Shown here piece by piece: positions 24,701-36,884 of a stretch of DNA of 64,000 bases. A program made the position numbers and the translations under genes. The DNA is from Hydractinia symbiolongicarpus (Eukaryota > Cnidaria > Hydrozoa > Anthoathecata > Hydractiniidae), in the NCBI RefSeq assembly GCF_029227915.1, contig NC_079883.1:3908001-3972000 (forward strand), written 5' to 3'. The notes beneath the pieces were generated by a model. The model did not search any database, was not told the origin of the DNA, and was given only the letters and a program-made list of their open reading frames with translations. Numbering within the stretch: the stretch's first letter is position 1; every line of letters begins with the position of its first letter.

Positions 24701-27091
24701 AAAAGCAATATAGAAAAATTCACAGGAATTTTAAATTTCAAGTTTTTAGAAGCTAACTTCTTTAATTTATAACTAGCTGACAAGTTGAGAAATTCTTACA
24801 AAATTCCGGGGAAGGTTCAATGCAGGACATTTGATTAAACTTCCACCCCTATTTTGTTTAGAGATAGATTTAAAGAAATGTTGGAAAAACTTGAGGAATG
24901 CTATGATGGAATGTATCAAAAAAATTGATCTGGTAGCTAGATCTGCTAAATGATTAAGGACTAAGGTATTCGTTTTATTTACTATTTTTGTAAATACTTT
25001 TTTTTATGCTGTGCCTTTCATAGTCTTACCAGCTGGTGGGACTATGGAAGGTTTTGAAAAAATGAACACGGAGAATGCATAAGGCCAGCTAGAGAGGTGC
25101 TTCAGTTTGTAGCTAGCTAGCTAAACATTAATGATTTTCATCTTTTTTATGGCATTTGATTGTTGGCTAGCTTCTTAATCACTTCCTCTCTCTCCTTGGC
25201 CAAAAAGTTAGCTAGCTAGCTAGAGATATTTATAGCGCCAAGTCGTATTCTTGCGGTCGGAATGTTCTCCTTCGTTGCTCTCCCATGAGGTACAAAGTGG
25301 GCTTTTCACGGTCAAACCTTCACAGTAACAACCTTAATTAAACAGAATTTACAGGCAAAACGGCGTTAAAATGTCGCAAAATGCCAAAAATTAAGCAGTA
25401 TCTAAAACATAATAAAGATTTGACTAAAAAAAAAAGAATTCCTTGAAAAATCCAGTATTGTAGTCATGAAGGTTTCACTACAAAAACATTATGATTACGG
25501 CATTTGTACACCATTTCATAATGGCTGCTTAACCTGAATACCGGCCCGTGATTTGTTCATGAAATGAACAGTTGATGAAAGTTGTCGATTGAATTAAACT
25601 GTACTTTCTTACTAACTAGACTTTATTAACTAATTCAGTTACCATATTCCCTCCAGACACAATAACATATGTTCAGAGTTTAGTTTTCACAATAGCTAGC
25701 TAAAGCTATACATACTTTTTTTCCCTCAAATTAAAAACAGAAAATTGCCATTTTTTTCGAGAGGATGCCTGACTGCTAAATATATAATTTTATCTAGGAC
25801 AACACTTGTATATAGCTCTCTAGTCTAGCTGTATATGTAGTTGCCAGAAAAATTTTCCAAACTTATACTAGCTAATTATGCTTCAAAGAAGCTAGAGTTA
25901 CAAATTAATAATTAAAGTAATGTATAGATACCTCACCTAAAGGCTTTTTCACCTGACTTCCAAAACACACAAAGTTTTAAAATGAAAGATTTCAACGTTT
26001 AATTACTGTTGTCATTTCCGCCAAAATACCGCCATTATTAGGACTATCCAAAGTCATTCTGTAATCTGATTGGCTAAAAATGCCTGTGGGATCTGGTCTG
26101 GTAATTATCCTTTTACTGATTTTTCCTATGTTTGTTTGGATTTATTACCCTAGCCAACACATCATGTCTTTATTGATCTTTCGCATACTTATTTGTCACT
26201 AAACACACTCATATATTGTATTTTTTGGAAAGGGCAGTAATTAGTTTATCAGTTTATGTAAAGTCTGCGGTGTTTATATGCGTGTCCAGCAGAGAATATA
26301 AACTTTTTGGTCCAAGGGTGACAACTATTCTCCTTGTGTTTCAATACTTTTGCATTTATTTCCTTGTCTAACAGACAATAACCCGAAGACTTTTTAGAAA
26401 TTGATAACCCATCTTACCCATCATCTTGTTTTACTTTCACTCGAATGACTCTAGACACTTTAAAATAAGCGTGCGATTTTCCTAAAAACCCTTAAAAGTA
26501 TAAGCTTTTTAAGGGGGCATATCTCACGCCCATAAAAGCCTTGAGTGTAACCCAGGCCTTAAAATGATCGTGGAAGAACTGTAAATTAGATATTACATCT
26601 TCTTATGGCTCCATGTACACTTCCGATTATTTACAAGAGCCAAAAAGTCCAATCTTTAAAAAAGCGGGGAAAGCGTGTATTTTGCAGCTACATCGAGAAA
26701 TAAATAAGATGATTAAAAAAGTTTTAGTTCTGAATGAAATGAACAAAATGAAGACCCTGGCATTTTCTATTTCAGAAAGCTTGTACTATCATTACAAAGA
26801 ATGACCTGGAACACAAGGAGAATAGTTGTTCAATTATAAACTACTATTTATATAGCATGGTATTTTAATTACTATATGTACTTTTGTTTCTTTTATTTGG
26901 ATTTCTTAAAAACAGAAAAGAAGATTGTCGGTTTGTTTATCTAACTAGAATGTGGAATGTGGAATAAAGTATACGAAGGATTAATGTCTGTGAAACGTCT
27001 CTTTGTCCAAATATGTACAATTGGTTACAATGCAATGTAACTACTTCCGCACACTAAATGTTGGTAACTGAAAAGTACTATTTTAAAAATA
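21799..27091. other. No gene recognised; mixed decayed repeats
   Basis: Contains the short Helitron-type copy at 23180-23321 and an inverted Helitron-like start at about 23650-23690 (reverse of AATATAATAGCCATCGTCTG). There are scattered TAGCTAGC runs (25117, 25208) and a possible small inverted pair around GGCCGAA (24076 and 24180). Open frames are short and AT-driven; none was accepted. Confidence 0.5.
23180..23321 (+). mobile_element. Short Helitron-type element
   Basis: Starts TCGCTAATATAATAGC after an A and ends CGGGTTCCCGCTGG before a T, so the end is a CTRR form with a CGGG-TT-CCCG hairpin like the CCGGG/CCCGG hairpin of the element ending at 20459. An alternative end is CTAG at 23251-23254, but that is followed by C. 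Non-coding. Confidence 0.5.
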
Positions 27092-27191
27092 CTAGTTGTT
27101 AGTCTGTGGAAAAATCAACGGGTTCGCCCGTCGCAGCTAAGCTACCATTTTACGTGACAGACAGACACGTATACGGGCATTATAATAGAGA
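27092..27191 (-). mobile_element. 100-bp Helitron-type element
   Basis: On the minus strand it begins TCTCTATTATAATGCCCG after an A and ends CTAG before a T, with hairpin ACGGG-CGAA-CCCGT. Its first 75 nt match the Helitron-type element in the intron at 29865-30071. It sits against the edge of a foldback MITE. Confidence 0.65.
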
Positions 27192-27313
27192 TATATTTTA
27201 TTAAAAATAAAATGTAAAAGGGGCTTGCGCCATCATAAGTATATAAAGGTTTTTATGTAATGATGATGGCGTAAGCCGAAAAGTTTTACATTTTATTTTT
27301 AATAAAACATATA
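27192..27313. mobile_element. Foldback MITE (about 50-bp arms)
   Basis: The arms 27192-27236 and about 27261-27313 are inverted complements over about 45-50 bp: a TTTTATTAAAAATAAAATGT block and a GGCTTACGCCATCAT-like block. The spacer is about 25 nt. A transcript could form a long hairpin. Possible TA target ends, not proven. Confidence 0.7.
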
Positions 27314-27937
27314 TTTTTAAAATACATTTACATGGCGAATTTTATTACAACATTAAAAGTAGCAGTTATCGTACACGAGCTTTTTTTATAATATTATTCT
27401 TTTGAGAAAGGCCAGATGAAGAAAATTATACAAAAACAAAAGTTTTCCACACACCTTTTTGATACGACCAACCCAAGGTTTGTTTTAGAACAGAAGTCAG
27501 TGAAAAATTACGAGGTTGTGAAAAGTTGGAGCTTGTGAATGCTACTCTTTTTCTTCTTCATTGAATATTTTTAAAGGAGTATATTTGCTGACTCAGCAAA
27601 TTAAAAAAATAAACAAAACTACTTCAATGTGCCTCAAGGCCAATATTTTTAGGAAATAACAAAGTACGAAATTCGTATAGATAACACACCCACTGAAAAT
27701 TCCAACTGCTTGAATTAAACGGCTAAAAATAGATTATTTCCACCTTAAGTGAGTCAGTGCTTAAATCCAACATAAAATTTTCCTTTAAGAAATTAAAACC
27801 AATTCTATATACAGGACGCTACAAGTCTCTGAAGACCACGATGTCAGAAAAACAGATATAGGTAAGCAGATACAGGTAAATGATAAATTACGTCATAGCT
27901 GATCAAAAGGTCGCACAAAAACGCACGGAGTCTAGAC

Positions 27938-30900
27938 TCAACGAACCAAATATTCCCGGTCGTTTTCTGTGGTCACATCGCCAGTAAATACGTCAGACAT
28001 CAGATCTAAGCTGTGACGTCTTGGTTGATAAATGGAATTAACGTGACGTCCAGTTGTCCGATATTTTTTGCAAATGGCGATCAAGAACAGGAAAGTCGTT
28101 AGAAAAATTGGAACACAAATTAGTGTAATCGTAAACGGCTTCGCTAAAATTTGAAACAGATTGTATCAACACTAAGAATTTATGAAAAAAACAAAAACGA
28201 AAGCAAAGTAAACACGTATCTCGTTACACTTTTCGTCGAAATACTTATTGTTTCAACATCTATCTGACGTGATGTCAGCTATAACAAAAACAAAAACACA
28301 ACCACAACAACAACAACAACAACAAAAGCCACAACCACAACAAAAAAACCCACAACAACAACAACAACAACGACAAAAACGACAATTGCAATAACCAGTA
28401 TAATGAATCTAACCTTTTGTGCATGACGTAGCACCTCTGTCCGATGTAAAAAATGTGCTGGTACATGATTTACAACCAGTGCAACTAAAAAATGTCGAAA
28501 ATAATTTTGACATTCTTTGACATTTTCAACCCATAAATGTTTGCTGTCAATTTTTAAGAAACATTTCTCTTTAATAATAATGACTTGGTCACACACTAGT
28601 GCGGAATAAATTTCTCATTTTTGTATTTTTTAAATACGAAAACAAACCCTGTGAATGTTAAAGGTTCTTCTCTTCAATGGATTAAAATGAGGATGATCGC
28701 AATATTATTAAATTTTCACTACTACATAAGGAATTATTTCATGAACTATTCCATGATGTCATATTTAACAAATTATGACGCCCACACATGACCATGCATA
28801 AAAATCTTGTTGTGAATTAAAAAAAGCGGGTGCAATTTTTAATTCTTGAAAGCATATCAATTACCTTATTTTACTTGAATTTTGTGCATGCGTTTACTTT
28901 GCGCATGCGTTTACTTTGCGCATCTGATTTCGCGCGTCTGTTTTCGAGCATTAGACTTTAGAAAGTACAAGGAGAAGGATAGGTGAAAAGTTGGATGCTG
29001 AGTTGTCCTTAAGAGGGTAAAAAGCAGATGATAGATGATTGAAAATAAAATGCAGATAAAAGATCTTTAATACTTGCACGTAATTTACTATCTTGAAGTG
29101 GAAGATATACTTTATTCAGAAATTTCTACCTTATGCAACAACAATATGTGTAAAATAGCGTAAACGTTTTAGTATTTTTACAGGAGTATATAAAATAACT
29201 CACCCTTGCTTATCACAATACGAAGATCTTCTGCATTGAAAACACTCGGTTTGCTTGTGTTGATCAGCATAACTTCCTTTTTCGCATCTGTTGAACATAA
29301 GAGAAAAATGTAGGTAACACAGAAAAACGAGTCGATAGGATGAAGAGGTGACACAAAAAAACAGATCGATGGGACAAAGAGGTAACACAGAAAAACATAT
29401 GTGGGATGAAGAGGCAACATAGAGAAACAGATGCGTGGGATGAAGAGGTAACACAGAAAAACATATCGATGGGATGAAGAGGTGAGAGAGAAATTTGATT
29501 GTGATTTTTCTTATAACAAAAGATTTATTACTGTTGTTGTTTCAGGCTAAGGATATCTTCTAATGTCAAATTCTAATATTGAAAATCCATCAGAAAACAT
29601 AGAAAAAAAAATTCGTCCGGCGTACTTTCGGCAGTATCTTTCGTTCCGGCGCACGGCAGTACCAGGGGCACATGGTTGACAAAAAATTCCATTGTATATT
29701 CCATATCCTGTTTCATCACAAGTTACTAAAAACAAGAATATTTATTTTACATTTTAGGTAACGGTTTGGATCAGTGAATATTTGCAACAGTGCGCATCCG
29801 TAATGACCTTTTAAAGCCTAAATATATGAAATTTACTGATGTCAGAAAATCTTTGCTTATATTATCTTGCTTATATTATAATACCCGTATACGTCCGTCC
29901 GTCCGTCCGTCCGTCCGTCCGTCCGTCCGTCCGTCCGTCCGTCCGTCCGTCCGTCCGTCCGTCCGTCCGTCCGTCCGTCCGTCCGTCCGTCCGTCACGCA
30001 AAATGGTAGCTTAGCTGCGCAGGTAGCGAGACGATCGCAATGCGGTATAAAAAGGACGGGCTAACGACTAGTCTTAACAAATATTCCTTGCTAAAATTGA
30101 AAAGAGCATCATCTGAGCGGAGGTTATATATTGGAGTGGCGGGATATAGCCTGGCGCAGCGGAAAAAAAGATGTGTAAGCACAAATCAATCGAACTGTCA
30201 CAATATTTCCCATTACCTGGACACTTTACTGAACGACAGTTGGTGCATTCTATGATACTCTGGTTATCATACTTCACAGGACTTGGATACACTTCAATTA
30301 AATTCTTTCTGTTGCATGAAAACTTGCATTCCTAGCCAAAAATAGAGTGGTTAATTGACAAAAAAATAATTTTCTGGGTTTATTTAATCTATATCTTAAA
30401 ACTGATATGCTTACGTTTGGAGTTGTGTACAATAACTGTCAATACTAGAATTAGTTGGTCAACCGAAATGTAGAGTTAGTGCAGAGCAGGGGTGGTGGTG
30501 GGGCATCCATTTGTTAACTATGAATGTTTTTTTTTTGAAATCGGATAAAATTATTATACTCCAAATGAAGTAAATGGCTAGTTATGTGAGCCCACATAGT
30601 ATGATTTATCCTTTTGCACACGGATAACACAATGCGTGTGTGTGCGTGTGGGGGGGGGGGGATTCTACGTCAATATTATCTGTAGCACGTTTTAGTATTA
30701 TGTTATATACGTATTATCGGATATTCGGGTTATCATAATCTTACACCTCCGGGTTATCATACACCTCCGGGTTATCATACACCTCCGAGTTATTATACAC
30801 CTCCGGGTTATCATACACCTCCGAGTTATCATACACCTCCGGGTTATCATACACCTCCGAGTTATCATACACCTCCACCTTTATTATTGTGTCGACGACC

Positions 30901-32996
30901 CTGTAGTAGAAATCGTCGATTGATTTGTGTCGGTATTTTATTTCATCAGTAAAATAAAATTTTAAAGAAAAGGATCTCTTACCTTCAATAATATTTGAGA
31001 ATATTTAAAATTAATAAGACTTCGCTTCTTTGGATTTGCCAAAATTGTGTTATTGACAAAAGTTATGTTCTGTAGGGTACCATTAATATTAGAGAACTGC
31101 AAAGCAAAGTCGATATTATGTGCCATAACAAGGTTGGTAATATTCAGCGATTTCGCAGCATAAAACTTGATTTCTTCGTGACCCCTCCCTTTGTTAGACT
31201 CGATCGTCATATTTTGAACGCTCACGTAAGTCTTATTATAAGCTTCCATCAAACTGCGCCCTTGATAGGAAGTTGTGTTTATTATCTTCACGTTGATAAG
31301 ATTTAGAATTTCTTCTTCATTAGAAGATCCTTGGAAGTGTAATAATAGTTTCATGTTTAAAAACACACAGTTTCTCATAGTAATAAACGCTGCGTCTCTT
31401 AAACTAAAGTTAGAATTTCCAGTAAACGACACATCTTTTATTTTGATGTTGCAGTAAAGAGTATGAAATGAATGCCCAACAATGGTCACATCCGATGGCT
31501 TTGAACCACTAAATTGAGAAGATAAAATGATAACTATCAAACAGAAAAACAGCGTAACCTAACTAGAACTCCAAGGAGTCCGTCCAAAACTCGTTTGTTA
31601 TATCTTAGCATAAAAAAATTTTTTTGGACGTTGCAGAACATTTTTTATCTAAAAGTAACAATTACTCAGCAAAATATATTTTCTCTGAAAAAAAAGACCT
31701 ATTTGCCATATCCATTCTCGTTCCGCGAAATATAAATACGGAAACACCGAACAGCATGAAAACAAAGTTGGTTATAAACAATTTTTTAGTTTGCAGAAAA
31801 GTAATGCAGTTATATTTGTTAGCAATATTTGCAAACTTATTTGTCATACAGGTTGTTATCAAAATTGAGCTAGGTATTAGCTTGCCTTGAAAATGAAGAT
31901 ATGAGTAAGTAATTGACTGGCTGACTTGTTCCAAACAAACGTGAAATTTTAAAGCATCAAAATTGGCTGTGTTGCTGGTATATATCCTGTCTATTATTCA
32001 GGCTTACTGGCAGTGGTTTTGAAATAGTAGTTGACCTTGTGCACCCTATTAATTTTCTTTCCAAATGAGGGTAGTTTTAAAGTATTTATAACTCACCATT
32101 TTACACGTTTGTGATTTTAGAATTAGGATACTAATTTAAGTTTTTGTTCTGGATTTACTAGGAAACAGTTAAAAAATATGTATTCACATCATTCTTCAAA
32201 CGCAGCTAGGTGTTAGGCTTAGCTAGCTACCATATACCAACATATATGCTTTTAAAATCTGCTACATTTTAACATTTTTGTCACACTACTAACAACAATA
32301 CCCTCTTTACAACTGTGGTAATTACGATTTTGTAAAATTGCCAGTGAAAAGCCACTAAAGTGAACATTTTGCTGATACATTCTTCAAACTTGCATGTAAA
32401 CAACTAGCATCCCAAACTTGCTCATAACAAATTTTGTTTTTATGATATTCTGCATTTTTATTTTTTCATGATCGGAAGTTACTTAATGTGTGTAATAGCG
32501 TTTGTAGTGTATATAGAGCGACGTATTTGTACGAGAAATTTTCTGTATTACTACACTGGAATACCAATTTTTTAAAAGAACGCCTCCTATGTTTATGACC
32601 CCTAAATAGTTAAAAGTTCAGGGGTTTTAGGAAACTAAAGTTATGAACGCAGTTTGTGTACCTGTTGTTAGCAGCGATAGTAATATACAGAATGCCATTA
32701 TAACCACATTCAAGCCATTGATGTTTTTTATCATTGCAGTGATAATATCCCGGACTAAGTAGAAAGATAACTTCACTGTTATCTTTCTTACGGGGAAAAA
32801 AGTTACGCCAGGTATACCGCAAAGATTTGCACGGTCGATCACTATTGCCGCAATTCGCTACATCTTTGCCTCCTTTGTCACTGATGTACCATGGGTCTTT
32901 TAAAAGTTTTTCTACACTTTCAACAGGAAATAACACCAAACATAGGCGAAGTAGAAACACCGAGAAAAACAACCGCCTTAGCTGAAGAACATGCAT
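27938..32996 (-). CDS. Beta-helix / cysteine-rich type I membrane protein, 7 coding exons
   Basis: Exons in transcription order: 32996-32662, 31508-30983, 30331-30217, 29725-29626, 29287-29204, 28484-28414 and 28143-27938. All junctions have GT...AG and matching phase; the total is 1,437 nt, 478 residues plus stop. Residues 1-27 are a signal peptide. A YISDKGGKDVANCGN segment and Asn-rich repeats (SFTGNSNFSLRDAAFITMRN; NITNLVMAHN; LQNITFVNNT) suggest a right-handed parallel beta-helix. Cys-rich GCC2/GCC3-like modules follow (CQPCAPGT, CEKGSYAD, CFQC, CTGCKSC), then one hydrophobic segment (TITLICVPIFLTTFLFLIAI) and a tail of about 45 residues. It is probably a cell-surface receptor or adhesion protein; ligand unknown. 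An acceptor 17 nt upstream of the ATG implies a 5'-UTR intron; a candidate donor (ATG|GTAAGA) lies near 33979. Structure and phase are seen directly; family and role are inferred. Confidence 0.85.
28301..28380. repeat. (CAA)n-rich microsatellite in intron
   Basis: ACAACAACA repeats with CCACAACC interruptions, in the intron between coding exons 6 and 7 of the beta-helix gene. The poly-Val and poly-Leu open frames on the minus strand here come from this repeat. Confidence 0.85.
29311..29485. repeat. Minisatellite, about 37-bp period
   Basis: About five imperfect copies of a unit containing GATGAAGAGGTAACACAGAAAAACA, in the intron between coding exons 4 and 5 of the beta-helix gene. It creates several overlapping false reading frames on the minus strand. 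Confidence 0.75.
29865..30071 (+). mobile_element. Intronic Helitron-type element with (CCGT)n microsatellite
   Basis: Contains TTATAATACCCGTATACG, then about 26 copies of CCGT (29891-29994), then CACGCAAAATGGTAGCTTAGC, and ends CTAG (30068-30071) before a T. The left limit is uncertain because TGCTTATATTAT is duplicated there. Non-autonomous Helitron relatives with a tetranucleotide core are an established type in invertebrates. It lies in the intron between coding exons 3 and 4 of the beta-helix gene. Confidence 0.65.
30745..30872. repeat. 18-bp minisatellite
   Basis: Seven tandem copies of ACACCTCCGGGTTATCAT, with G/A alternation at one position. In the intron between coding exons 2 and 3 of the beta-helix gene. 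A TG run and poly-G lie just outside, at about 30634-30660. Confidence 0.9.
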
Positions 32997-33249
32997 AACT
33001 TGCTGTAAAGTTAGTAATCTAAATATACAAAATATTTTAACATTTAAATATTTATCGCGATCTGTTTTAGCAAAAGCATCTTAATCAACACAGGTTGCAA
33101 GAAAAAGGTCATCAAAATATCTAAAATCTATCATTTGTTATCTCAGCTGTCATAGTAAGTGGACCTGATTTCTGCACATTACCACTTCGAACCTTCTACA
33201 GTCGTATCATATCTGGGGCAAACATAAATAAAGACACACTTCATTTATG

Positions 33250-34980
33250 ACTATCTTAAGATGTCAAACTATTAACTAAACAATCACGGGAATTATTACT
33301 TAAGTGATCTCAAGTAACAAAACTGTACGTACCACTTAAGCTCATATTACACTACACAACATTATGCTGATGCAAACAGACAGTATTTTTGCACACGGCA
33401 ACCTTAACAAGTTAAACAACTCGTATTGAAAAAAAAAACAATATAAACACTAGCTGTTAATACTGCTAACAAATTCCTATCACTTGACTTCCTTATTTGT
33501 TTCTGTTATTTTTGTAAATAATTGAGTCAGTTAATGTGACACCCACTTAATACTTTATCCTGAATATTTCAAAGTTGTCAATGATCGAAAAAAAAGAAAG
33601 GAGCTGCGATGATTATTTGAAATATATTGAATATGTCAAAAATAAAGAAAGCCAAACATTTTATTTTCCTCATAAGAAAATAACAAACAAATAAACAAAA
33701 TAACTAAACAAACAAAATAAATAACAATAAAAATAAATAAACCAGTAACAAATTAACCTGCTCTTATGAATTGAAAATATAACTACACAGTAAAATTTAA
33801 GTTCAAAGTATAAAAAATATAACTATTTCTAAGATGTCAAATTATTAACTAAACAATCACTGGAATGATTACTCAAGTGATCTCAAGTAACAAAATTGTA
33901 CGTACCACTTAAGCTCACATTACACTGCACGACACTATAGATACAGACCTGGACAACTCAAGAGAGTTCAATCTTACCATGCTCTACACGCTTTTTTATA
34001 AGAATGGTGTTGTTTCGTTTTAACCTCAGTAATCTTAACTTTTTGACAAATCTCAGCCACAAATATTCTTAACATATTCTTAACATCGCCACAGCCAGAA
34101 AGAACATGTGTTATAATTACCACTATTGTAATGATTAAAAAATGCGGAAAAGTACTTAAACAAACTGTAAAAGACAGATGAGCTAACAAAAAAATAAGCA
34201 TGCAGTATAAGAAATTAAACTTCTAATCAGGTCACACAAATTTTTATATCTGAAACAAAAGGTCAAGCCTAGGTATATTCTTAGGATATTTTTAGTTTTT
34301 ATCCAATTTCTCAGCCTCGATATTCTTATAAAGTATATTCTTAAATTTTTTTTCACGTAGGTCGAAACTCCCAATTTAAAAAACAATACGAAAATATTAA
34401 AATCTGAGATCTGACTTATGTACACAACATTATGTTGACGCAAACAGACAGTATTTTTGCACACGGCAACCTTAACAAGTTAAACAACCCGTATTGAAAA
34501 AAACAATATAAACACTAGCTGTTAATACTGCTAACAAATTCCTGTCACTTAACTTCCTTATTGGTTTCTGTTATTTTTGTAAATAACTTAGTCTATAATG
34601 TGACACCCACCTAATACTTTATCCTGAATATTTTAAAGTTGTCAATGAGCAAAAGAAAAGAAAGGAATTTCGATGATTATTTGAAATATATTGAATATGT
34701 CAAAAATAAAGAAAGCCAAACATTTTATTTTCCTCACGAGAAAATAACAAACATATAAACAAAATAACTAAACAAACAAAATAAACAACACTAAAAATAA
34801 ATAAACTTCTTTAGCAACAAGTTTAGTATGTTAAAAATATAGCAATTACCATCGTCAATTTAAAAAATCAACCAACTAAATTAACCTGTAACAACCAGTA
34901 ACCAAATTAACCTGCTCTTATGAATTGAAAATATAACTACACAGTGAAATCTAAGTTCAAGGTATAAAAAATACACTAGC
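33250..34980. repeat. Overlapping diverged direct repeats
   Basis: A block of about 500 bp at 33340-33830 recurs at 34420-34976, sharing GCAAACAGACAGTATTTTTGC, AACACTAGCTGTTAATACTG and the AAACAAAATAA-rich stretch. The second copy has about 90 extra bp near 34805-34900. A shorter block (33255-33355) recurs at 33830-33940. It looks like repeated unequal duplication. No gene is supported. Confidence 0.75.
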
Positions 34981-35836
34981 TGCACCGATAATATCTTTAT
35001 GTCTTTGCGTGTGTCTATGCGAATTGTTGCAAATCAACAAAAGTCCTTTTACAAAAAAATGTTTCGAAAGTACCTTGTTCGATACAATTCGTCCAGTGTT
35101 TTGGAAGTATTGTTTTTATGATTTTTCCAGCAACATGTCACGTCAAGATGTCGAGTGTTAGTGTAGAGTTACAAAATGTGTCAAAAGATGAAATACTTTC
35201 TCACTGACACTGTCTTTTTTGTGAGTGGAATATCACAAAAAAACCCAGCAAAGCTGATAGTGAGCAAAACAAAACAGTCAAACAAAATATAAAATACACC
35301 AGCAAGCAAGCCAGCTAACTACCCACGAAACATTTGTTCGGAAAATGTTTGTTCGTATTCTGTAAAGGTCTTTAATAATCCCATTTTAACGTGCAACTTT
35401 TGTTATTTCAGACGTTCGTTAAGTTACGAAACCATTTTGTATCTTCGTTGCAAATACCATTCTATGAAGCGTAGATGTGTTAAAAAATATTCCGACTAAG
35501 GTAGTGTTGATCTTTGCTGACATCAGCAGAATCTTTTATAAATTTCCATTTTAAATGCATTATCTGATATACATGTCTCCCAAAGCATAGGCATAGTAGC
35601 TATGGAGTCTGAGAAGTCAGTTGAAGTTGTTAAATTTGAAAATCTCGTTACTAAATGTAAAATTTATTGCAGGCTTGATCAAGCCACTTACACGAAAAAC
35701 TAGGTTGCGAAAAGTGACTTCCTTTCTATTCTTACAGTCGGGTAATACAAAACTACATATATTGGGGATATTGGTTTCGGAGTAAAAAAGAGCTTGAAAG
35801 AGTTTTACAAGCCTAATGATTGTGACGCTTTAGGCC
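34981..35836. other. No gene recognised
   Basis: AT-rich DNA between the direct repeats and the recombinase pseudogene. No open frame, RNA gene or clear repeat of note. Confidence 0.5.
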
Positions 35837-36611
35837 TTATATTATTTCTATCTTTAACATAACTTTTTCTGCTTGAATTTGACAACCATCTGCTGAAGTC
35901 GCCCCTCCTGAGTGAAGAGAATGCAATCCATAATGTTTTCCTTCTTCTTCGAGAAAAGCTCGCATTTTCTTCATAAATATTTCTCTGGTTCTAGTGTATG
36001 ATAATCTTTTTAAAGCGTGAAAATTGTAGCGTTTTGAAGTTTTGGCCAGGCAGCAAAATAAGAAACGAATCTGATTCGTTAATTAAATTTGTCGTATCCA
36101 ATTACTTATTTAGCCAAAATACAGTGCGGTAAGGAGTTTATGTGCTGCTTATTTAAACAGTGTTCCCCTCTCTTAGCTGATCACATTTCAATTTTTCAAG
36201 GAAACTTTTGATGCAACTTTATAACAGTTTTATGTTCCTTATTTTTATGTCCAAAACATCACTTATTTTGAAAAAGCCTGTGAAACCAAGAACAAAAATA
36301 ATTAAAAATCTTAAATAAGGTAGATTAGTGCCGTCATAACTGTCCACCACTGTTTTCTTCAATAGTCTTTTTTTATTGTCTTTTTGTTTTTTGCTTTTGG
36401 TAGATGCTGCTAAGGGTTTCGCTCCTGCAAAACCCATTTTTACGAAAGGGTGATCAGTCTGACCATCTTTGACGCCGGAATAGTGATGTCCCCATCTTAT
36501 TGCGCAATACGCCAAAATGATTCCCCCTTTTTTCGAACCCAATCTCACAAAGGACACTTTTGCACGAAGTAGAAGGTTTTGGCTATCTTGATAATAATTT
36601 ATTAAAAACAA
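35837..36611 (-). pseudogene. Tyrosine recombinase (integrase-like) pseudogene
   Basis: The N-terminal part (36611-36219) has AIRWGHHYSG, DHPFVKMGFAGAKPL and VDSYDGTNLPYLRFL, then FVLGFTGFFKISDVLDIKI. The last aligns with the box I region of tyrosine recombinases, where the catalytic Arg (GFxRISEL) is Lys here. After a stop, weak matches continue in other frames (REGNTV, VFWLNK, DTTNLI). An open C-terminal part (36012-35837) contains SYTRTREIF and GLHSLHSGGATSA, the box II HxLR motif with Arg changed to His. Two lost catalytic arginines plus stops mean it is inactive. Origin may be a DIRS or Crypton element; the sequence does not decide. Confidence 0.7.
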
Positions 36612-36884
36612 AGAAAAATGTAAATTGCAAAAAGCTGGTCATCAATGCATAGTCCTAGCATGACATGAAAGTTAAGCCTTTCAGATAACTTACAGAGTAA
36701 CATTTTCTTGCAGCGGTAGAGTCTGTTCACCCAACGAAACAACAACTTTACCAAAATTTACCCAGCATTCCTAATGTCATCTATTATCTAATTGCAAAAA
36801 TTAGCCTGACAGCATCATGAGACCCTTTTCTCACAGAAAACAAAAGAGCTCCAAGAAATTTAGCGGTACTCTAATATTGCTAAA

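Noticed and set aside
28275-28596. Minus-strand frames encoding long Val or Leu runs, resembling a membrane protein
   Set aside because: They are translations of the intronic CAA/GTT microsatellite; the true exon here is the 71-bp exon 28414-28484 in another frame.
29178-29464. Three overlapping minus-strand frames of 66-84 codons
   Set aside because: They are produced by a 37-bp minisatellite; only the exon 29204-29287 is supported by splice sites and phase.
29891-29994. CCGT tandem array considered as a CRISPR-like or Arg-Pro-Ser protein repeat
   Set aside because: It is a 4-bp microsatellite without spacers, within a Helitron-type element in an intron.
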